A stretch of DNA of 64,000 nt from CAZEPT01 sp964626965. Lineage in GTDB: Bacteria; Patescibacteriota; Minisyncoccia; Phycocordibacterales; UBA9973. The position numbers and the translations under genes are program-made. Each line of letters opens with the position of its first letter. Position 1 is the first letter of the stretch. The notes under the pieces are model-generated. The model worked only from the letters and a program-made list of their open reading frames with translations. It was not told where the DNA came from and ran no database searches. Below are positions 42,889 to 52,026 of this stretch, one piece after another. The DNA lies in contig CAZVHB010000005.1 in NCBI GenBank assembly GCA_964626965.1, positions 14,528-78,527 of the forward strand, read 5' to 3'.

Positions 42889-42961
42889 TGCTTGGGGGCA
42901 GGCTCGAACTGCCGACATCTCCCTCTTCAGGGGAGCGCTCTACCAACTGAGCTACCCAAGC
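42889..42961 (-). tRNA. tRNA-Phe (GAA)
   Basis: Acceptor GCTTGGG / CCCAAGC, D arm with AGTTGGTAGAGC, anticodon stem CTCCC / GGGAG around CTGAAGA giving GAA, T arm GGCAGTTCGAGCCTGCC, discriminator A; CCA not encoded. Confidence 0.95.
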
Positions 42962-43081
42962 ATGTCATTATCTTTTATTTTTTTTACGTTACTTGTCTTC
43001 AGCGTGCTTGTCCACCAAGTCAGCTATCTAAGCATACGTACAATTAAAAATTTCTAATTTCTAATTTCTAATTTTTTAAAA

Positions 43082-43372
43082 TTATTTAAGCGTCTTTAAT
43101 ATCTCATTAAACTTCTCCATATTTACTGATGTGTCTACTTGTGCACCATCTTGTATTTGAGCACTCACGTTAAACATATTTTGATATGTACCAATAAGAC
43201 CAGAAAGCATTGGCTTAAGAAACACATATCCACCCCAGACAAAAGCAATCATAATAAAAAGATAGCCTGCTCTCATCCAATTTTGGATATTCTGAGCCCG
43301 AAGAAGTTTTTTAAGGATAGTATTATTCTCTTGATCTATTGCTAATATTTCCTTTAACTCTTCTGGGTTCAT
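43082..43372 (-). CDS. Small single-helix membrane protein
   Basis: 96 residues: a charged helical N-terminus (NPEELKEILAIDQENNTILK), one membrane helix at about 35-55 (AGYLFIMIAFVWGGYVFL) and a short outer part. Proteins of this size and shape are common and uncharacterised in this bacterial group. It stands alone, divergent from plsC. The gap 42962-43081 holds AT-rich sequence only. Confidence 0.65.
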   Translation of the reverse strand: MNPEELKEILAIDQENNTILKKLLRAQNIQNWMRAGYLFIMIAFVWGGYVFLKPMLSGLIGTYQNMFNVSAQIQDGAQVDTSVNMEKFNEILKTLK

Positions 43373-43428
43373 ATGGACATAATACCAAAAAAAAGAGAAA
43401 AATACAATGACTCATGTTGAATCTTTTT

Positions 43429-43457
43429 TTGACAAACCCCTATTATTTATGTATATT
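43429..43457 (+). promoter_or_regulatory. plsC promoter
   Basis: TTGACA, 17-nt spacer, TATATT, then a 16-nt AT-rich leader before the ATG at 43474. Confidence 0.75.
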
Positions 43458-43473
43458 TAAAAAAAATTAAAAT

Positions 43474-44208
43474 ATGAAAAATTTATTCTTAAAAGAATTC
43501 TGGATGGGTGTCTGGTTTTACGCTTGTTTCCTCAAAAGTTGCATACCGATTAGGAAACAGTTACGTATCATCAAAAAGAAGAATTTACCTGAGAAACTAG
43601 AAATAGAAACTATCCAAAAACTTTTCAGGGGTTGGATGAATAATTTCTGGTTAGAAATGGGTATAAAGGTACATCATATTGGACTTGAGAAGATACCTAC
43701 TGATAACAAGTGCGTGATCATAAGTAATCACCTGTCTTTTCTTGATATACCATCCCTGACTCCTTTTGTTCCGGCAAATAAGTCAATCGCAAAAATAGAG
43801 CCAAGCAGGTATCCAATATTTGGAACAATTTGGACTTCGTTATCAGTTCTAGTTAACTTAAAAGATAAGGAAAGTCGGAACACTGCTTTTAAAAAAATGT
43901 ACTCACTACTTGATGATGGTATAATTCCCCTCTTCTACCCAGAAGAGGCACGAAACACAACAGACGAACCATTACTTCCCTTTCAACCAGGAGCATTTGT
44001 AGTAAGTAACAGAAGAAAAGTACCTATCGTACCTATTGTTATCATAGGAGCAAATCACATACTGAAGCCAGGATGCAGTTTCACCCCAGGAAGGATTCTT
44101 GTAGAGGTTCTTGAACCAATGGAGAAAAAAGAGGATGAAGACCTTGAAAGATTCATACATAGAGTGAGAACTACAATGCTCGAAGTTATCAAAAAGCATG
44201 GAAATTAA
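43474..44208 (+). CDS. plsC: 1-acyl-sn-glycerol-3-phosphate acyltransferase-like (PlsC)
   Basis: Second acyl transfer of phospholipid synthesis in the family. 244 residues with the catalytic motif NHLSFLD, later GTIWTSLSVLVNLKDKESR and the FPEG-equivalent FYPEEARNTTDEPLLPFQPG, in which the usual Gly-Thr-Arg is changed to Glu-Ala-Arg. It could remodel host-derived lipids, as complete fatty-acid synthesis is not expected here. The downstream terminator is at 44213-44238. Confidence 0.85.
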   Translation: MKNLFLKEFWMGVWFYACFLKSCIPIRKQLRIIKKKNLPEKLEIETIQKLFRGWMNNFWLEMGIKVHHIGLEKIPTDNKCVIISNHLSFLDIPSLTPFVPANKSIAKIEPSRYPIFGTIWTSLSVLVNLKDKESRNTAFKKMYSLLDDGIIPLFYPEEARNTTDEPLLPFQPGAFVVSNRRKVPIVPIVIIGANHILKPGCSFTPGRILVEVLEPMEKKEDEDLERFIHRVRTTMLEVIKKHGN

Positions 44209-44212
44209 TAAG

Positions 44213-44238
44213 TAAAAAGACCTTCTGGTCTTTTTTTT
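44213..44238 (+). terminator. plsC terminator
   Basis: AAAAAGACC / GGTCTTTTT stem, TTCT loop, eight T. Confidence 0.85.
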
Positions 44239-44403
44239 GTGTGGTCACAAGTTACTAAGTATAATCTATCACTACGTTCAGATTCTACGTAAGTACTCGC
44301 GACCCCAGCTCGTGGTTTTTTCTTGTAGTGCAAGAAAAAACATCACTCCGCCCGGCACACACTAAAAATCCCCAGCAGTGGGGATTTTCTTTACGCGTGT
44401 GCC
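44238..44403 (-). repeat. Family 1 composite palindromic element, copy C (3' of tRNA-Arg)
   Basis: Reading away from tRNA-Arg on the minus strand: inverted repeat of the tRNA end (GTGTGCC 44397-44403 with GGCACAC about 44354-44360) around a terminator; hairpin 44314-44341; long hairpin 44243-44304 with conserved GCTGGGGTCGCGAGTACTTA and CTTAGTAACTTGTGACCAC at its arms. The stem interior differs from copies A and B. Confidence 0.87.
44364..44390 (-). terminator. tRNA-Arg terminator
   Basis: AAAATCCCC / GGGGATTTTT stem with a six-base loop, inside family 1 copy C. Confidence 0.8.
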
Positions 44404-44471
44404 CCCACCCCGAATCGAACGAGGATCAATTCCTTAGGACGGAACGGTTCTATCCATTAAACTATGGGGGC
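44400..44471 (-). tRNA. tRNA-Arg (CCU)
   Basis: Acceptor GCCCCCA / TGGGGGC, anticodon stem GTTCC / GGAAT around GTCCTAA giving CCU, T arm with GTTCGATTC, discriminator A; CCA not encoded. Confidence 0.94.
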
Positions 44472-44472
44472 A

Positions 44473-44504
44473 AGTAAAAACACGAGATATCTCGTGTTTT
44501 TACT
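44473..44504. terminator. Symmetric terminator of the glutaredoxin gene
   Basis: Perfect 32-bp palindrome (core CACGAGATATCTCGTG) with flanking AAAA/TTTT, between grx and the 5' end of tRNA-Arg. Confidence 0.85.
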
Positions 44505-44533
44505 ATACCTATTTTATCAAAAAATTGTAAGTC

Positions 44534-44773
44534 TTAGTCTGTAATACCCAAAAGTTCATTTACCTTTGTTTTATCAAAACCAACGATAGCATCCGTACCA
44601 ATAAGGATCACAGGAACTCCGAGCTGACCCGTCATCTCTACCATCTCGGCTCTCTTCTCCATGTTTTCTGCAACGTTATAGTCAGTGTACTTTACTCCTT
44701 TTTCATCAAAATAATCTTTTGCCATGTGACAAAAGTGGCAACTTGGTGTACTAAAAATGGTGACTTCTTTCAT
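44534..44773 (-). CDS. Glutaredoxin-like protein
   Basis: 79 residues, single thioredoxin fold: TIFSTPSCHFCHMAKDYF with a CHFC redox pair, cis-Pro in LGVPVILIG and the GFDKTKVNELL C-terminal helix. Disulfide reductase by family, possibly recycled by the TrxB-like protein at 26844 because no glutathione pathway is visible. Single gene with its own terminator. Confidence 0.9.
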   Translation of the reverse strand: MKEVTIFSTPSCHFCHMAKDYFDEKGVKYTDYNVAENMEKRAEMVEMTGQLGVPVILIGTDAIVGFDKTKVNELLGITD

Positions 44774-44810
44774 ATATGTATATTATTTATTCTAATATCT
44801 TTATTATACA

Positions 44811-45185
44811 CTACTTGTCAATTTTAAAAAAACTAACTACTCTATCCCAAAAACGAGTTGGTTTTTTGTCAGTTGATCCTACCTCCTTCTCCGCCGTTAG
44901 CACAATAACTTTCTCTCCAGGCTTAACAACATTGAACTTTTCTCGCAAAATAGTCTCTCTACCGATACCTTCATTAATACTCCTGTTTTTGTCATTAATA
45001 TACTCTTTCTGCTGTGTGAGTGTCTTTTTTTCTCTCTCCAATGCACCAACTTTTTTCCAAACTTTTTCTCGCTTCAAAAAAAGAGACACTGAATTATATA
45101 AAAGCAAAATAACAATGACAGAGAAAATACCAAGCCAAATCTTTGAAGTCATTATTGTATGGATGAAGTTTTTATTTTTTGCCAT
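44811..45185 (-). CDS. FtsB/DivIC-like septum formation initiator
   Basis: 124 residues: short cytoplasmic N-terminus, one membrane helix at about 17-33 (IWLGIFSVIVILLLYNSVS), an extracytoplasmic coiled coil (VGALEREKKTLTQQKEYIND) and the FtsB-type end GRETILREKFNVVKPGEKVI. It probably belongs to the FtsQLB-type division complex with FtsA and FtsZ. TATACT (minus strand, 45093-type position 45093 is not used; the box is 45093+... 45098 = AGTATA at 45193-45198) lies 7 nt before the start. Confidence 0.82.
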   Translation of the reverse strand: MAKNKNFIHTIMTSKIWLGIFSVIVILLLYNSVSLFLKREKVWKKVGALEREKKTLTQQKEYINDKNRSINEGIGRETILREKFNVVKPGEKVIVLTAEKEVGSTDKKPTRFWDRVVSFFKIDK

Positions 45186-45203
45186 ATATGCTAGTATATC
45201 ATT

Positions 45204-45320
45204 ATGTTATTTAATCCAAAAAACCAAAAAGTTGTAAAGAGAGTCTGGGGTGTCATCTGTTTTATCACAATCATCAGTATGATTTTTTTCTACGTTGCCG
45301 GTGTTTTTGTTCAAAACTAG
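45204..45320 (+). CDS. Tiny single-helix membrane protein (38 aa)
   Basis: MLFNPKNQKVVKRVWGVICF starts the protein and the rest is one membrane helix ending FVQN. Small proteins of this shape are frequent in Parcubacteria-type genomes near ftsB-like genes. It is divergent from the ftsB-like gene by 18 bp and its stop overlaps the lepA stop by 4 nt on the other strand. Conserved spacing of both neighbours makes it more likely to be real; function unknown. Confidence 0.55.
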   Translation: MLFNPKNQKVVKRVWGVICFITIISMIFFYVAGVFVQN

Positions 45321-47104
45321 TCTTTTGACTTCATCATCTTCAAAAAAACATCTTGGGGGATATTGATCTTCCCTCTTTCTTTCATTTTTTTCTTCCCTTT
45401 CTTTTGATTATCAAGGAGTTTCATCTTCCGAGTGTAATCACCTCCGTACAAACCACTCGTCACATCTTTTCGAAATGCCTGAATAGTTCGTGAAGACAAT
45501 ATTTTCCCAGATACATACCCTTGCACCTTGGTGGTAAATTGCTGTCTCGGTAAAAGTCCGTGTAATTTCTCAACAGCAGTTTCTGCCTCTTCAAATGCAC
45601 GTTTTCGTGATATCACTCGAGAAAATGCTGGGACAATTTCATCCGCGACAAAGATATCGAGACGCGTCACGTCAGCGAGGCGCATTTCTTTTATTTCATA
45701 TGAAATAGATGCATAGCCAGATGTAGCACTCTTGAGCTGATCGAACAGATCCCGCATGAGTTCACGAAGTGGCATCATGAGATATATCTTTGAACGGTTA
45801 TCTCCAAAATTTTCTATGTCACCCGTCTCAGCTTCGTGTTCATAGAGCATCGGCATGAGGGTTGAAATATATTCGCTCGGTACAATAATATGTGCAGTTA
45901 CCCATGGTTCATACACCTTTTCAAAGAGTCCATCGTTTGGAAACATGTGTGGTGAATAGACGGTGATTTTTTCGTGTTTTTTATTTTCTATCACATACGT
46001 AATAGATGGTGTGGTAATGATAATTGCCAAAGAAAATTCACGTTTGATACGTTCAGTAATAATCTCCAAGTGAAGCATTCCGAGAAAACCACAACGAAAT
46101 CCGCGACCAAGTGCACCAGAAGTTTCTTCTTCAAAAGAAAAAGCAGCATCAGAGAGACGAAGTCGTAGAAGCGCCCCACGCAGGTGAATAAAATCATCTT
46201 GATCTTCTGGATAGAGCGACGCCCAGACAACAGGTGCTGGTTGCATATATCCATCGAGAGGAACACACTGTTTCTTCAGGAGTGTTACCGTGTCTCCAAC
46301 AGAGGCAATACCAGGACGTTTGATACCGGTCACAATGTATCCAATAGCCCCTTCACTGAGTGTAGGTGCAGAAGTCTCCATAGGAGCAAAGTATCCGACG
46401 TCGAGCGCGATAAACTGCTCTTTTGGGGCAAATAAATAGAGATAGTCGCCTTTTGACACACTACCCTGTAGGATACGCACATAGAGAATCACACCACGAT
46501 GTTCATCGTATTTAAAATCGAATACAAGTGCCTGAAGTGGTGCATCGTCGTGTGATGTTTTTGGTTCTGGGATACGTTCAATAATAGCCTCCAAAAGCAA
46601 TTGAACATTTTCACCAGTCTTTCCCGACACAGCAAGTATTGTGTCTGGATCAATATCAAGAAGACTCGCAACCTCGAGAGACACTTCGTCCACTTTTGCA
46701 AGCGGTGAATCGATCTTTGAAAGTACAGGAATAATCACGAGCCCGAGTTCTTTCGCCATATCAAGCGTGGTGAGCGTCTGTGCTTGGACTCCTTGTGTCG
46801 CATCAACCAAGAGTACTGTCCCCTCAACCGCTTGTAGCGCGCGAGAAACTTCATAGGAGAAGTCTATGTGCCCTGGAGTATCAATAAGGTTGAGCGTGTA
46901 TTTTTGCCCTTTATACGGCATCTCCATCTTGACTGGTTGCATCTTGATCGTAATACCGCGCTCTCGTTCGAGCTCCATACTATCGAGCACTTGATTCATC
47001 ATTTTTCTTTTTTCAATAGTTGCGGTAATTTCAAGCATACGATCAGCAAGAGTGGACTTTCCGTGGTCAATATGTGCAATGATAGTAAAGTTTCGTATAT
47101 TCAT
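45317..47104 (-). CDS. lepA: Elongation factor 4 (LepA)
   Basis: Ribosomal GTPase linked to back-translocation or 30S assembly. 595 residues: G1 AHIDHGKSTLADRM, G2 region RGITIKMQPV, G3 DTPGHIDFSYEVSRAL; G4 reads SKID where NKID is standard; EF-G-like domains and the LepA C-terminal domain (KGQKKMK-type basic end) follow. The G4 Asn-to-Ser change deserves note. 4 bp downstream of murJ. Confidence 0.96.
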   Translation of the reverse strand: MNIRNFTIIAHIDHGKSTLADRMLEITATIEKRKMMNQVLDSMELERERGITIKMQPVKMEMPYKGQKYTLNLIDTPGHIDFSYEVSRALQAVEGTVLLVDATQGVQAQTLTTLDMAKELGLVIIPVLSKIDSPLAKVDEVSLEVASLLDIDPDTILAVSGKTGENVQLLLEAIIERIPEPKTSHDDAPLQALVFDFKYDEHRGVILYVRILQGSVSKGDYLYLFAPKEQFIALDVGYFAPMETSAPTLSEGAIGYIVTGIKRPGIASVGDTVTLLKKQCVPLDGYMQPAPVVWASLYPEDQDDFIHLRGALLRLRLSDAAFSFEEETSGALGRGFRCGFLGMLHLEIITERIKREFSLAIIITTPSITYVIENKKHEKITVYSPHMFPNDGLFEKVYEPWVTAHIIVPSEYISTLMPMLYEHEAETGDIENFGDNRSKIYLMMPLRELMRDLFDQLKSATSGYASISYEIKEMRLADVTRLDIFVADEIVPAFSRVISRKRAFEEAETAVEKLHGLLPRQQFTTKVQGYVSGKILSSRTIQAFRKDVTSGLYGGDYTRKMKLLDNQKKGKKKMKERGKINIPQDVFLKMMKSKD

Positions 47105-47108
47105 AATA

Positions 47109-48776
47109 TTATTTAAGATTCTGTGTATCTTCTAAGATAACAGTATGAGTTGAGAAAAAGGATTTTACTCGTGTACCAATAAATACAGCATGTTCATTTT
47201 TAATAACAACCAAATAGATGAACCAAAGAATGATCGCTAGAATTCCAGACAACCCCGCTTGAAGTAATATTCCAAAAACTGTCTTCATTGCGCCAAATCC
47301 CTCAAAGAGAGTTAAAAATAGTTTACTCAATACTCCAAGCACACATGCGTGTCCGATACTTATGAACATATTCTTCATAAAAATAGGAATGATTGGGTGA
47401 GCATGCTCTTTTTGGTAATGGAAAAGAAACAGAAATGCAGTGATAATAGCACCGATTGTGTATGCAAAGGCAACGAGGATAATTTCTGTATTATCTGAAG
47501 TAAACAGACGCAATACTTGAGCCATGCCCATACTTAATGTATTCTTAGGAGAAAATACAATACTCAAGAGTAGGAGACACGTAATACCGAATCCGATGAA
47601 TGATATAAGAAGTGGTTTTTTTGTATTCCCCTGGGCATAGTAGATTCTAATAAAGAGGTTATTGACTCCTTGGAACAAAACACTCAAAAGAAGTACGAAC
47701 ACGAGAGCTGAAGTCATTGTTGTATCTTGCCATGAAAATAAATTTGTTCCGAGAATAACTCGAACAATGTGCGCACGAAATATAATAAAGAGCACAATGA
47801 GCGCAACAGACCAGAATGTAATTTTCTCGAGTGTTTTTTCAACAAGCGGAAATGCTGATTCTTTTTTCTCTCGATATAAATTTACAAAATATGGAAATGA
47901 AGCAGTCGCAAACGGCATTCCGATGAGTGCTAGTGGAACAAGTGCGATGTTAAAAGCAAAAGAAACGAGCGAGATACTTCCTGCTGCATACCGTGAAGCA
48001 ATGGAAGTAATTACAATCATAAGTAAGCTTGAGAGTGACAGGGTGAATGTCCGAGGTATTGATACAAGAAAAATATCTTTCACCACTTTAAATTTTTTCA
48101 CTTGGATAAACGTGAGTGTGTAATCTGAAGAGAAATAAGCCACGAGCTGTGTGATCAGATGAAAGAGTCCGCCGAGTACGACACCAAAACCAAGTCCAAG
48201 GATGCCAAAATGTTTGTAGAAAAATACAATACCAATAATGATACCGAAGTTATACACCACAGGTGCAGTTGCATACGCAAAAAATCTTTTATGATACTGA
48301 TTAATACTCCCAATGAAGTTTGAAATACCGAGCATAATCGGAGAGAGAAGCATAATACGAGAGAGAAATATAAGTTTGTCATTTTGTTCTGCTGTAAATC
48401 CTGGTGCAATCAAATGAGAGATGAAAGGCATGAATAAAAATACAATAATACAAGCGCAGAAAATACACATAACAAAAAAAGAAAAAAGTGTATTTACTCG
48501 TTCAATAGATTCCTCTTCTTCTGTGCTTTTTGACAAAAGTGGTATAAGAACTGTCGCGGAAACAAGAGTTGAGAGTACGACATAGAGAAAGTCAGGGACT
48601 CGAAATGCAGCCAAGTACACGTCGAGCATTGGTCCCGGACCGATAAACCTTGCAAATAAGTGGTCACGCACGACGCCTAAGATCTGAGAGAGGAAGGTAA
48701 AGATTGAGATAATAAAAGCCGCCTCAGCAACTGAGGTGTACTTTTTCTGAATAACACCAACTATCTTTGATACCAT
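47109..48776 (-). CDS. murJ: Lipid II flippase MurJ
   Basis: MOP-superfamily transporter that moves lipid II across the membrane. 555 residues with 14 hydrophobic segments. The N-terminal block ISIFTFLSQILGVVRDHLFA and AAFRVPDFLY are typical; so is the sequence MPFATASFPYFVNLYREKKE after helix 7. It works downstream of MurA/MurB found in this window. Forms an operon with lepA (4-nt gap). Confidence 0.94.
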   Translation of the reverse strand: MVSKIVGVIQKKYTSVAEAAFIISIFTFLSQILGVVRDHLFARFIGPGPMLDVYLAAFRVPDFLYVVLSTLVSATVLIPLLSKSTEEEESIERVNTLFSFFVMCIFCACIIVFLFMPFISHLIAPGFTAEQNDKLIFLSRIMLLSPIMLGISNFIGSINQYHKRFFAYATAPVVYNFGIIIGIVFFYKHFGILGLGFGVVLGGLFHLITQLVAYFSSDYTLTFIQVKKFKVVKDIFLVSIPRTFTLSLSSLLMIVITSIASRYAAGSISLVSFAFNIALVPLALIGMPFATASFPYFVNLYREKKESAFPLVEKTLEKITFWSVALIVLFIIFRAHIVRVILGTNLFSWQDTTMTSALVFVLLLSVLFQGVNNLFIRIYYAQGNTKKPLLISFIGFGITCLLLLSIVFSPKNTLSMGMAQVLRLFTSDNTEIILVAFAYTIGAIITAFLFLFHYQKEHAHPIIPIFMKNMFISIGHACVLGVLSKLFLTLFEGFGAMKTVFGILLQAGLSGILAIILWFIYLVVIKNEHAVFIGTRVKSFFSTHTVILEDTQNLK

Positions 48777-48821
48777 TATCCTTTGATAGTAGCATATTTT
48801 ATGGGTTTAAAAAAGTGAGCA

Positions 48822-49403
48822 TTATTGATCAATGCAAGAAATAACACAAGGGTAATTTTGATTTTCTTTATGGCCAAGCCGTATTGTTGCATATCTCTTT
48901 TTTAAAGAGTGACCAAGCCATCTATCATCAACTAAAACAGGTTGATTCTTTTCACGAAACAATAATGACACTCCTAAAAAATGTATAAAGTTCTCAGGTG
49001 AAGTAATAGTCATACCAAGAAAATGGTATGACTCATTTGTTTTTATGAGCCAGCCTTTGATAGAATATTTGAGTTCATTACTTTTTTCTAAAAAATTGAT
49101 CTTCCTCTGTAAATCTTTTTCAATAGACTCGGACTGATCAATACAAAAATCAAGGAATAATAAAGATTGTATTCCTGTTTCCGTCATAACAATACTGGAA
49201 AGTCCTACTAAAAAACTTTTACTTTCGTATTCTAAAATTTTTTCTCCTATAGCATCTAGATTTTCAACAGAAATCCATTCGTATGAAAAATCTCCCTTCT
49301 TATCAATAAAAGGATTCAAATTTGTTTTATAGAGGCGTAGTAAAAAGTGAGTTACAGATGGATTTAGTTGTGAAATTTTCTCAAGTAATTTATAGCTCTC
49401 CAT
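48822..49403 (-). CDS. Unknown 193-residue protein
   Basis: Helical N-terminus (SYKLLEKISQLNPSVTHFLL) and a mixed alpha/beta remainder with SFLVGLSSIVMTETGIQSLL and FIHFLGVSLLFREKNQPVLV. It has no membrane helix, signal or recognised motif. Located 7 nt downstream of leuS on the same strand, so probably cotranscribed with it. Confidence 0.6.
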   Translation of the reverse strand: MESYKLLEKISQLNPSVTHFLLRLYKTNLNPFIDKKGDFSYEWISVENLDAIGEKILEYESKSFLVGLSSIVMTETGIQSLLFLDFCIDQSESIEKDLQRKINFLEKSNELKYSIKGWLIKTNESYHFLGMTITSPENFIHFLGVSLLFREKNQPVLVDDRWLGHSLKKRYATIRLGHKENQNYPCVISCIDQ

Positions 49404-49410
49404 ATAAACA

Positions 49411-51948
49411 TTACACTACAATACTAATAATTTTCCCCGGAATATAAATGAATTTTTTGATCGGACCAGTAATGTATTTTTGTACATTTTCGTTTTGAGA
49501 AACAAGAGCCTCAACTGTTTTCTGATCTGCGTCTACTGTGAGTGTTACTTCCCCACGAACTTTTCCATTCACCTGAACACCGAGCGTAATTTCTGTATCG
49601 ACAATAAGTTTTGGATTATACTTTGGCCAAGCTGAAAGATGAATAGAATTCTTTTCTCCATATGATTGCCAGAGTGCTTCGGTCATATGAGACGCGAATG
49701 GTGCAAGAATTTGCAAGAAGAGTTTGAAATCTTTCACATCAATACTATCTTGCTTTTCTATTTCATTTAAACAAATCATCATCGCAGATACAGCAGTGTT
49801 GAAATTAAAAGATTCAATATCTTCAGTTACTTTTTTTATTGTCTTATGGAGAACCTTTTGAAGTTCTTTGGATTGCACATCTCCTTCTGTCACCTTGTAA
49901 CTCGCTCTCCAAACACGTTCAACAAAACGACGAGAACCAGTAATGCCGTCTTCAGACCATGGTAAATGTGCCCCAAATGGGCCTAAAAACATCTCAAATA
50001 CACGCAAAGTATCTGCTCCGTATGTTTTAACTACATCATCAGGATTAATGACATTTCCCCAGCGTTTACTCATTTTGCGACCATCAGCACCCCCGATCAT
50101 CCCTTGATGACGAAGTGCTTGAAATGGTTCATCTGTTTTGACGAGTCCTAGATCAAAGAGTACTTTGTTCCAAAAACGAGCGTACAGTAAATGCCCTGTT
50201 GCGTGTTCAGATCCACCGACGTACATATCAACAAGTCCAGTTTTTTGTTTTTTATTCTTTGACCAGTACTCAAGTGTTTTATCTCCTGCAAATACTTTTT
50301 TATTTTTTGCATCAAGATAGCGCAAAAAATACCAAGATGACCCAGCCCAACCCGGCATCGTATTTGTTTCGTACCCAGCATCAGTCCAAGTTTTTACAGA
50401 TGCGAGTGGACTCTCACCAGTACCAGATGGTTTGTATGATTTTACATTAGGGAGTTTGAGCGGGAGTTTTGAAAGTGGAACTTCTTTAATAAGTCCTGTT
50501 TTTTTATCGTGGATGAGTGGAATTGGTTCACCCCAATAACGCTGACGTGCAAAGATAGCATCGCGCATTTTATACTTAGTCACCAATTTTCCACCAACTT
50601 TTTTTGTTATTTCAATCCTATCAACCAGCGGTCTATCAAGAATCTCTAGATGATATTTCTCGGCAAATTCCCTATCTCGTTCATCATGCAGAGGAACAGC
50701 CATCACTGCACCAGTACCATAATTCATCAAAACATAGTTTGCAATCCATACAGGAAGCACTTCTTTGTTTGCGGGATTTATCGCGGATACACCATGCAAT
50801 TGTATTCCTATTTTTTCTTTAGTATCTTGTCTCTCTTCGATAGTCTTCTTTTGTTGTGCTTCAATAAACTGTTCTACTTTTTCTCGATTTTCCATATGAG
50901 GCATCAAAGCAACAACGAGTGGATGTTCTGGCGCAAGAACAACATACGTAGCACCAAAAAGCGTATCTGCACGAGTCGTAAATACAGTAATTTTATGTTC
51001 AGAATTCCCTTCTTGTATCTTTACTTGGAAATCTATTTCAGACCCTTCACTTTTTCCAATCCAATTTTTTTGAATCTCTTTTGTAGATTCTGGGAAATCT
51101 ATTTTCTCAAGGCCAGAGAGAAGTCGGTCACCATACGCAGAAATACGCATGAACCACTGACGCATACTTTTTTTCTCTACAGGAAAATCTCCGCGTTCTG
51201 ACACAAGTCGTCCATCTTTCTCAAGAACTTCATCATTTGCAAGAACAGTGCCCAATTCTTTACACCAGTTCACCTCGGCATAGCCTTCGTACGCAAGACG
51301 GTACTTCATCAAGACATCTTGTTTTTCCTTTGGAGAAAAGTTTTTCCAATCAGTTTTTGAAAACACAGTAACATCATCGTGTGTCGTGTATTCATTTACT
51401 TTACCATTTCCCTCTTTTTCAAAAATTTTTACGAGCTCATCAATCGAGCGGGCTTTTGCTTTTTTTGTATCATAAAATGAATTATAAATTTTTAAAAAAA
51501 TAACTTGCGTCCACTTATAATACTCAGGATCAATCGTTTCTATTTCACGTGACCAGTCATATGAGAAGCCAATCCCCTCGAGCTGTTTTTTGTATCGTTT
51601 TATCGCTGACTCAGTAATGAAACTCGGATGCTTGCCCGTAGTTACGGCATACTGTTCTGCAGGAAGACCAAAAGCATCAAAACCCATCGGGTGAAGTACG
51701 TTAAATCCTTGCATTCTCTTAAATCGCGCAAAGACATCAGAGCCAATATATCCACGAGGATGCCCAACATGGAGTCCTTGTCCTGAAGGATACGGAAACA
51801 TATCAAGTACATAGTATGGAGTTTTTTTTGAAGTCGTATCTGTTTTATAGATATTTTTAGTGCCCCACTCTTTTTGAACTTTTGCTTCAATTTTTAAGTG
51901 ATTATATTCAACCTTTTTAACTGTGTTTTTCTGAACGTGCGATTTCAT
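49411..51948 (-). CDS. leuS: Leucine--tRNA ligase
   Basis: Class I synthetase. 845 residues: HIGH motif in PSGQGLHVGHPRGYIG, editing domain with TTRADTLFGATYVVLAPEH, second motif RKMSKRWGNVINPDDVV, anticodon-binding domain and the C-terminal LeuRS domain (VQVNGKVRGEVTLTVD). Length is close to the bacterial norm, unlike AlaRS and ValRS. TATAGT lies 10 nt before the start. Confidence 0.96.
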   Translation of the reverse strand: MKSHVQKNTVKKVEYNHLKIEAKVQKEWGTKNIYKTDTTSKKTPYYVLDMFPYPSGQGLHVGHPRGYIGSDVFARFKRMQGFNVLHPMGFDAFGLPAEQYAVTTGKHPSFITESAIKRYKKQLEGIGFSYDWSREIETIDPEYYKWTQVIFLKIYNSFYDTKKAKARSIDELVKIFEKEGNGKVNEYTTHDDVTVFSKTDWKNFSPKEKQDVLMKYRLAYEGYAEVNWCKELGTVLANDEVLEKDGRLVSERGDFPVEKKSMRQWFMRISAYGDRLLSGLEKIDFPESTKEIQKNWIGKSEGSEIDFQVKIQEGNSEHKITVFTTRADTLFGATYVVLAPEHPLVVALMPHMENREKVEQFIEAQQKKTIEERQDTKEKIGIQLHGVSAINPANKEVLPVWIANYVLMNYGTGAVMAVPLHDERDREFAEKYHLEILDRPLVDRIEITKKVGGKLVTKYKMRDAIFARQRYWGEPIPLIHDKKTGLIKEVPLSKLPLKLPNVKSYKPSGTGESPLASVKTWTDAGYETNTMPGWAGSSWYFLRYLDAKNKKVFAGDKTLEYWSKNKKQKTGLVDMYVGGSEHATGHLLYARFWNKVLFDLGLVKTDEPFQALRHQGMIGGADGRKMSKRWGNVINPDDVVKTYGADTLRVFEMFLGPFGAHLPWSEDGITGSRRFVERVWRASYKVTEGDVQSKELQKVLHKTIKKVTEDIESFNFNTAVSAMMICLNEIEKQDSIDVKDFKLFLQILAPFASHMTEALWQSYGEKNSIHLSAWPKYNPKLIVDTEITLGVQVNGKVRGEVTLTVDADQKTVEALVSQNENVQKYITGPIKKFIYIPGKIISIVV

Positions 51949-51971
51949 AAGTACACATACTATACCTTTTT

Positions 51972-52019
51972 TTGGTACAAAAATAAAACTCCCAAACGGG
52001 AGTTTTATTTTTGTACCAA
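51972..52019. terminator. Long symmetric terminator
   Basis: Perfect palindrome of 22 bp per arm around AAAC, from TTGGTACAA to TTGTACCAA with ACTCCC / GGGAGT next to the loop. It isolates leuS from the gene at 52027. Confidence 0.88.
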
Positions 52020-52026
52020 TCTATCA

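Noticed and set aside
42528..42950. 140-codon open frame on the plus strand
   Set aside because: Covers the palindromic elements and the antisense of tRNA-Phe; translated repeats, not a gene.
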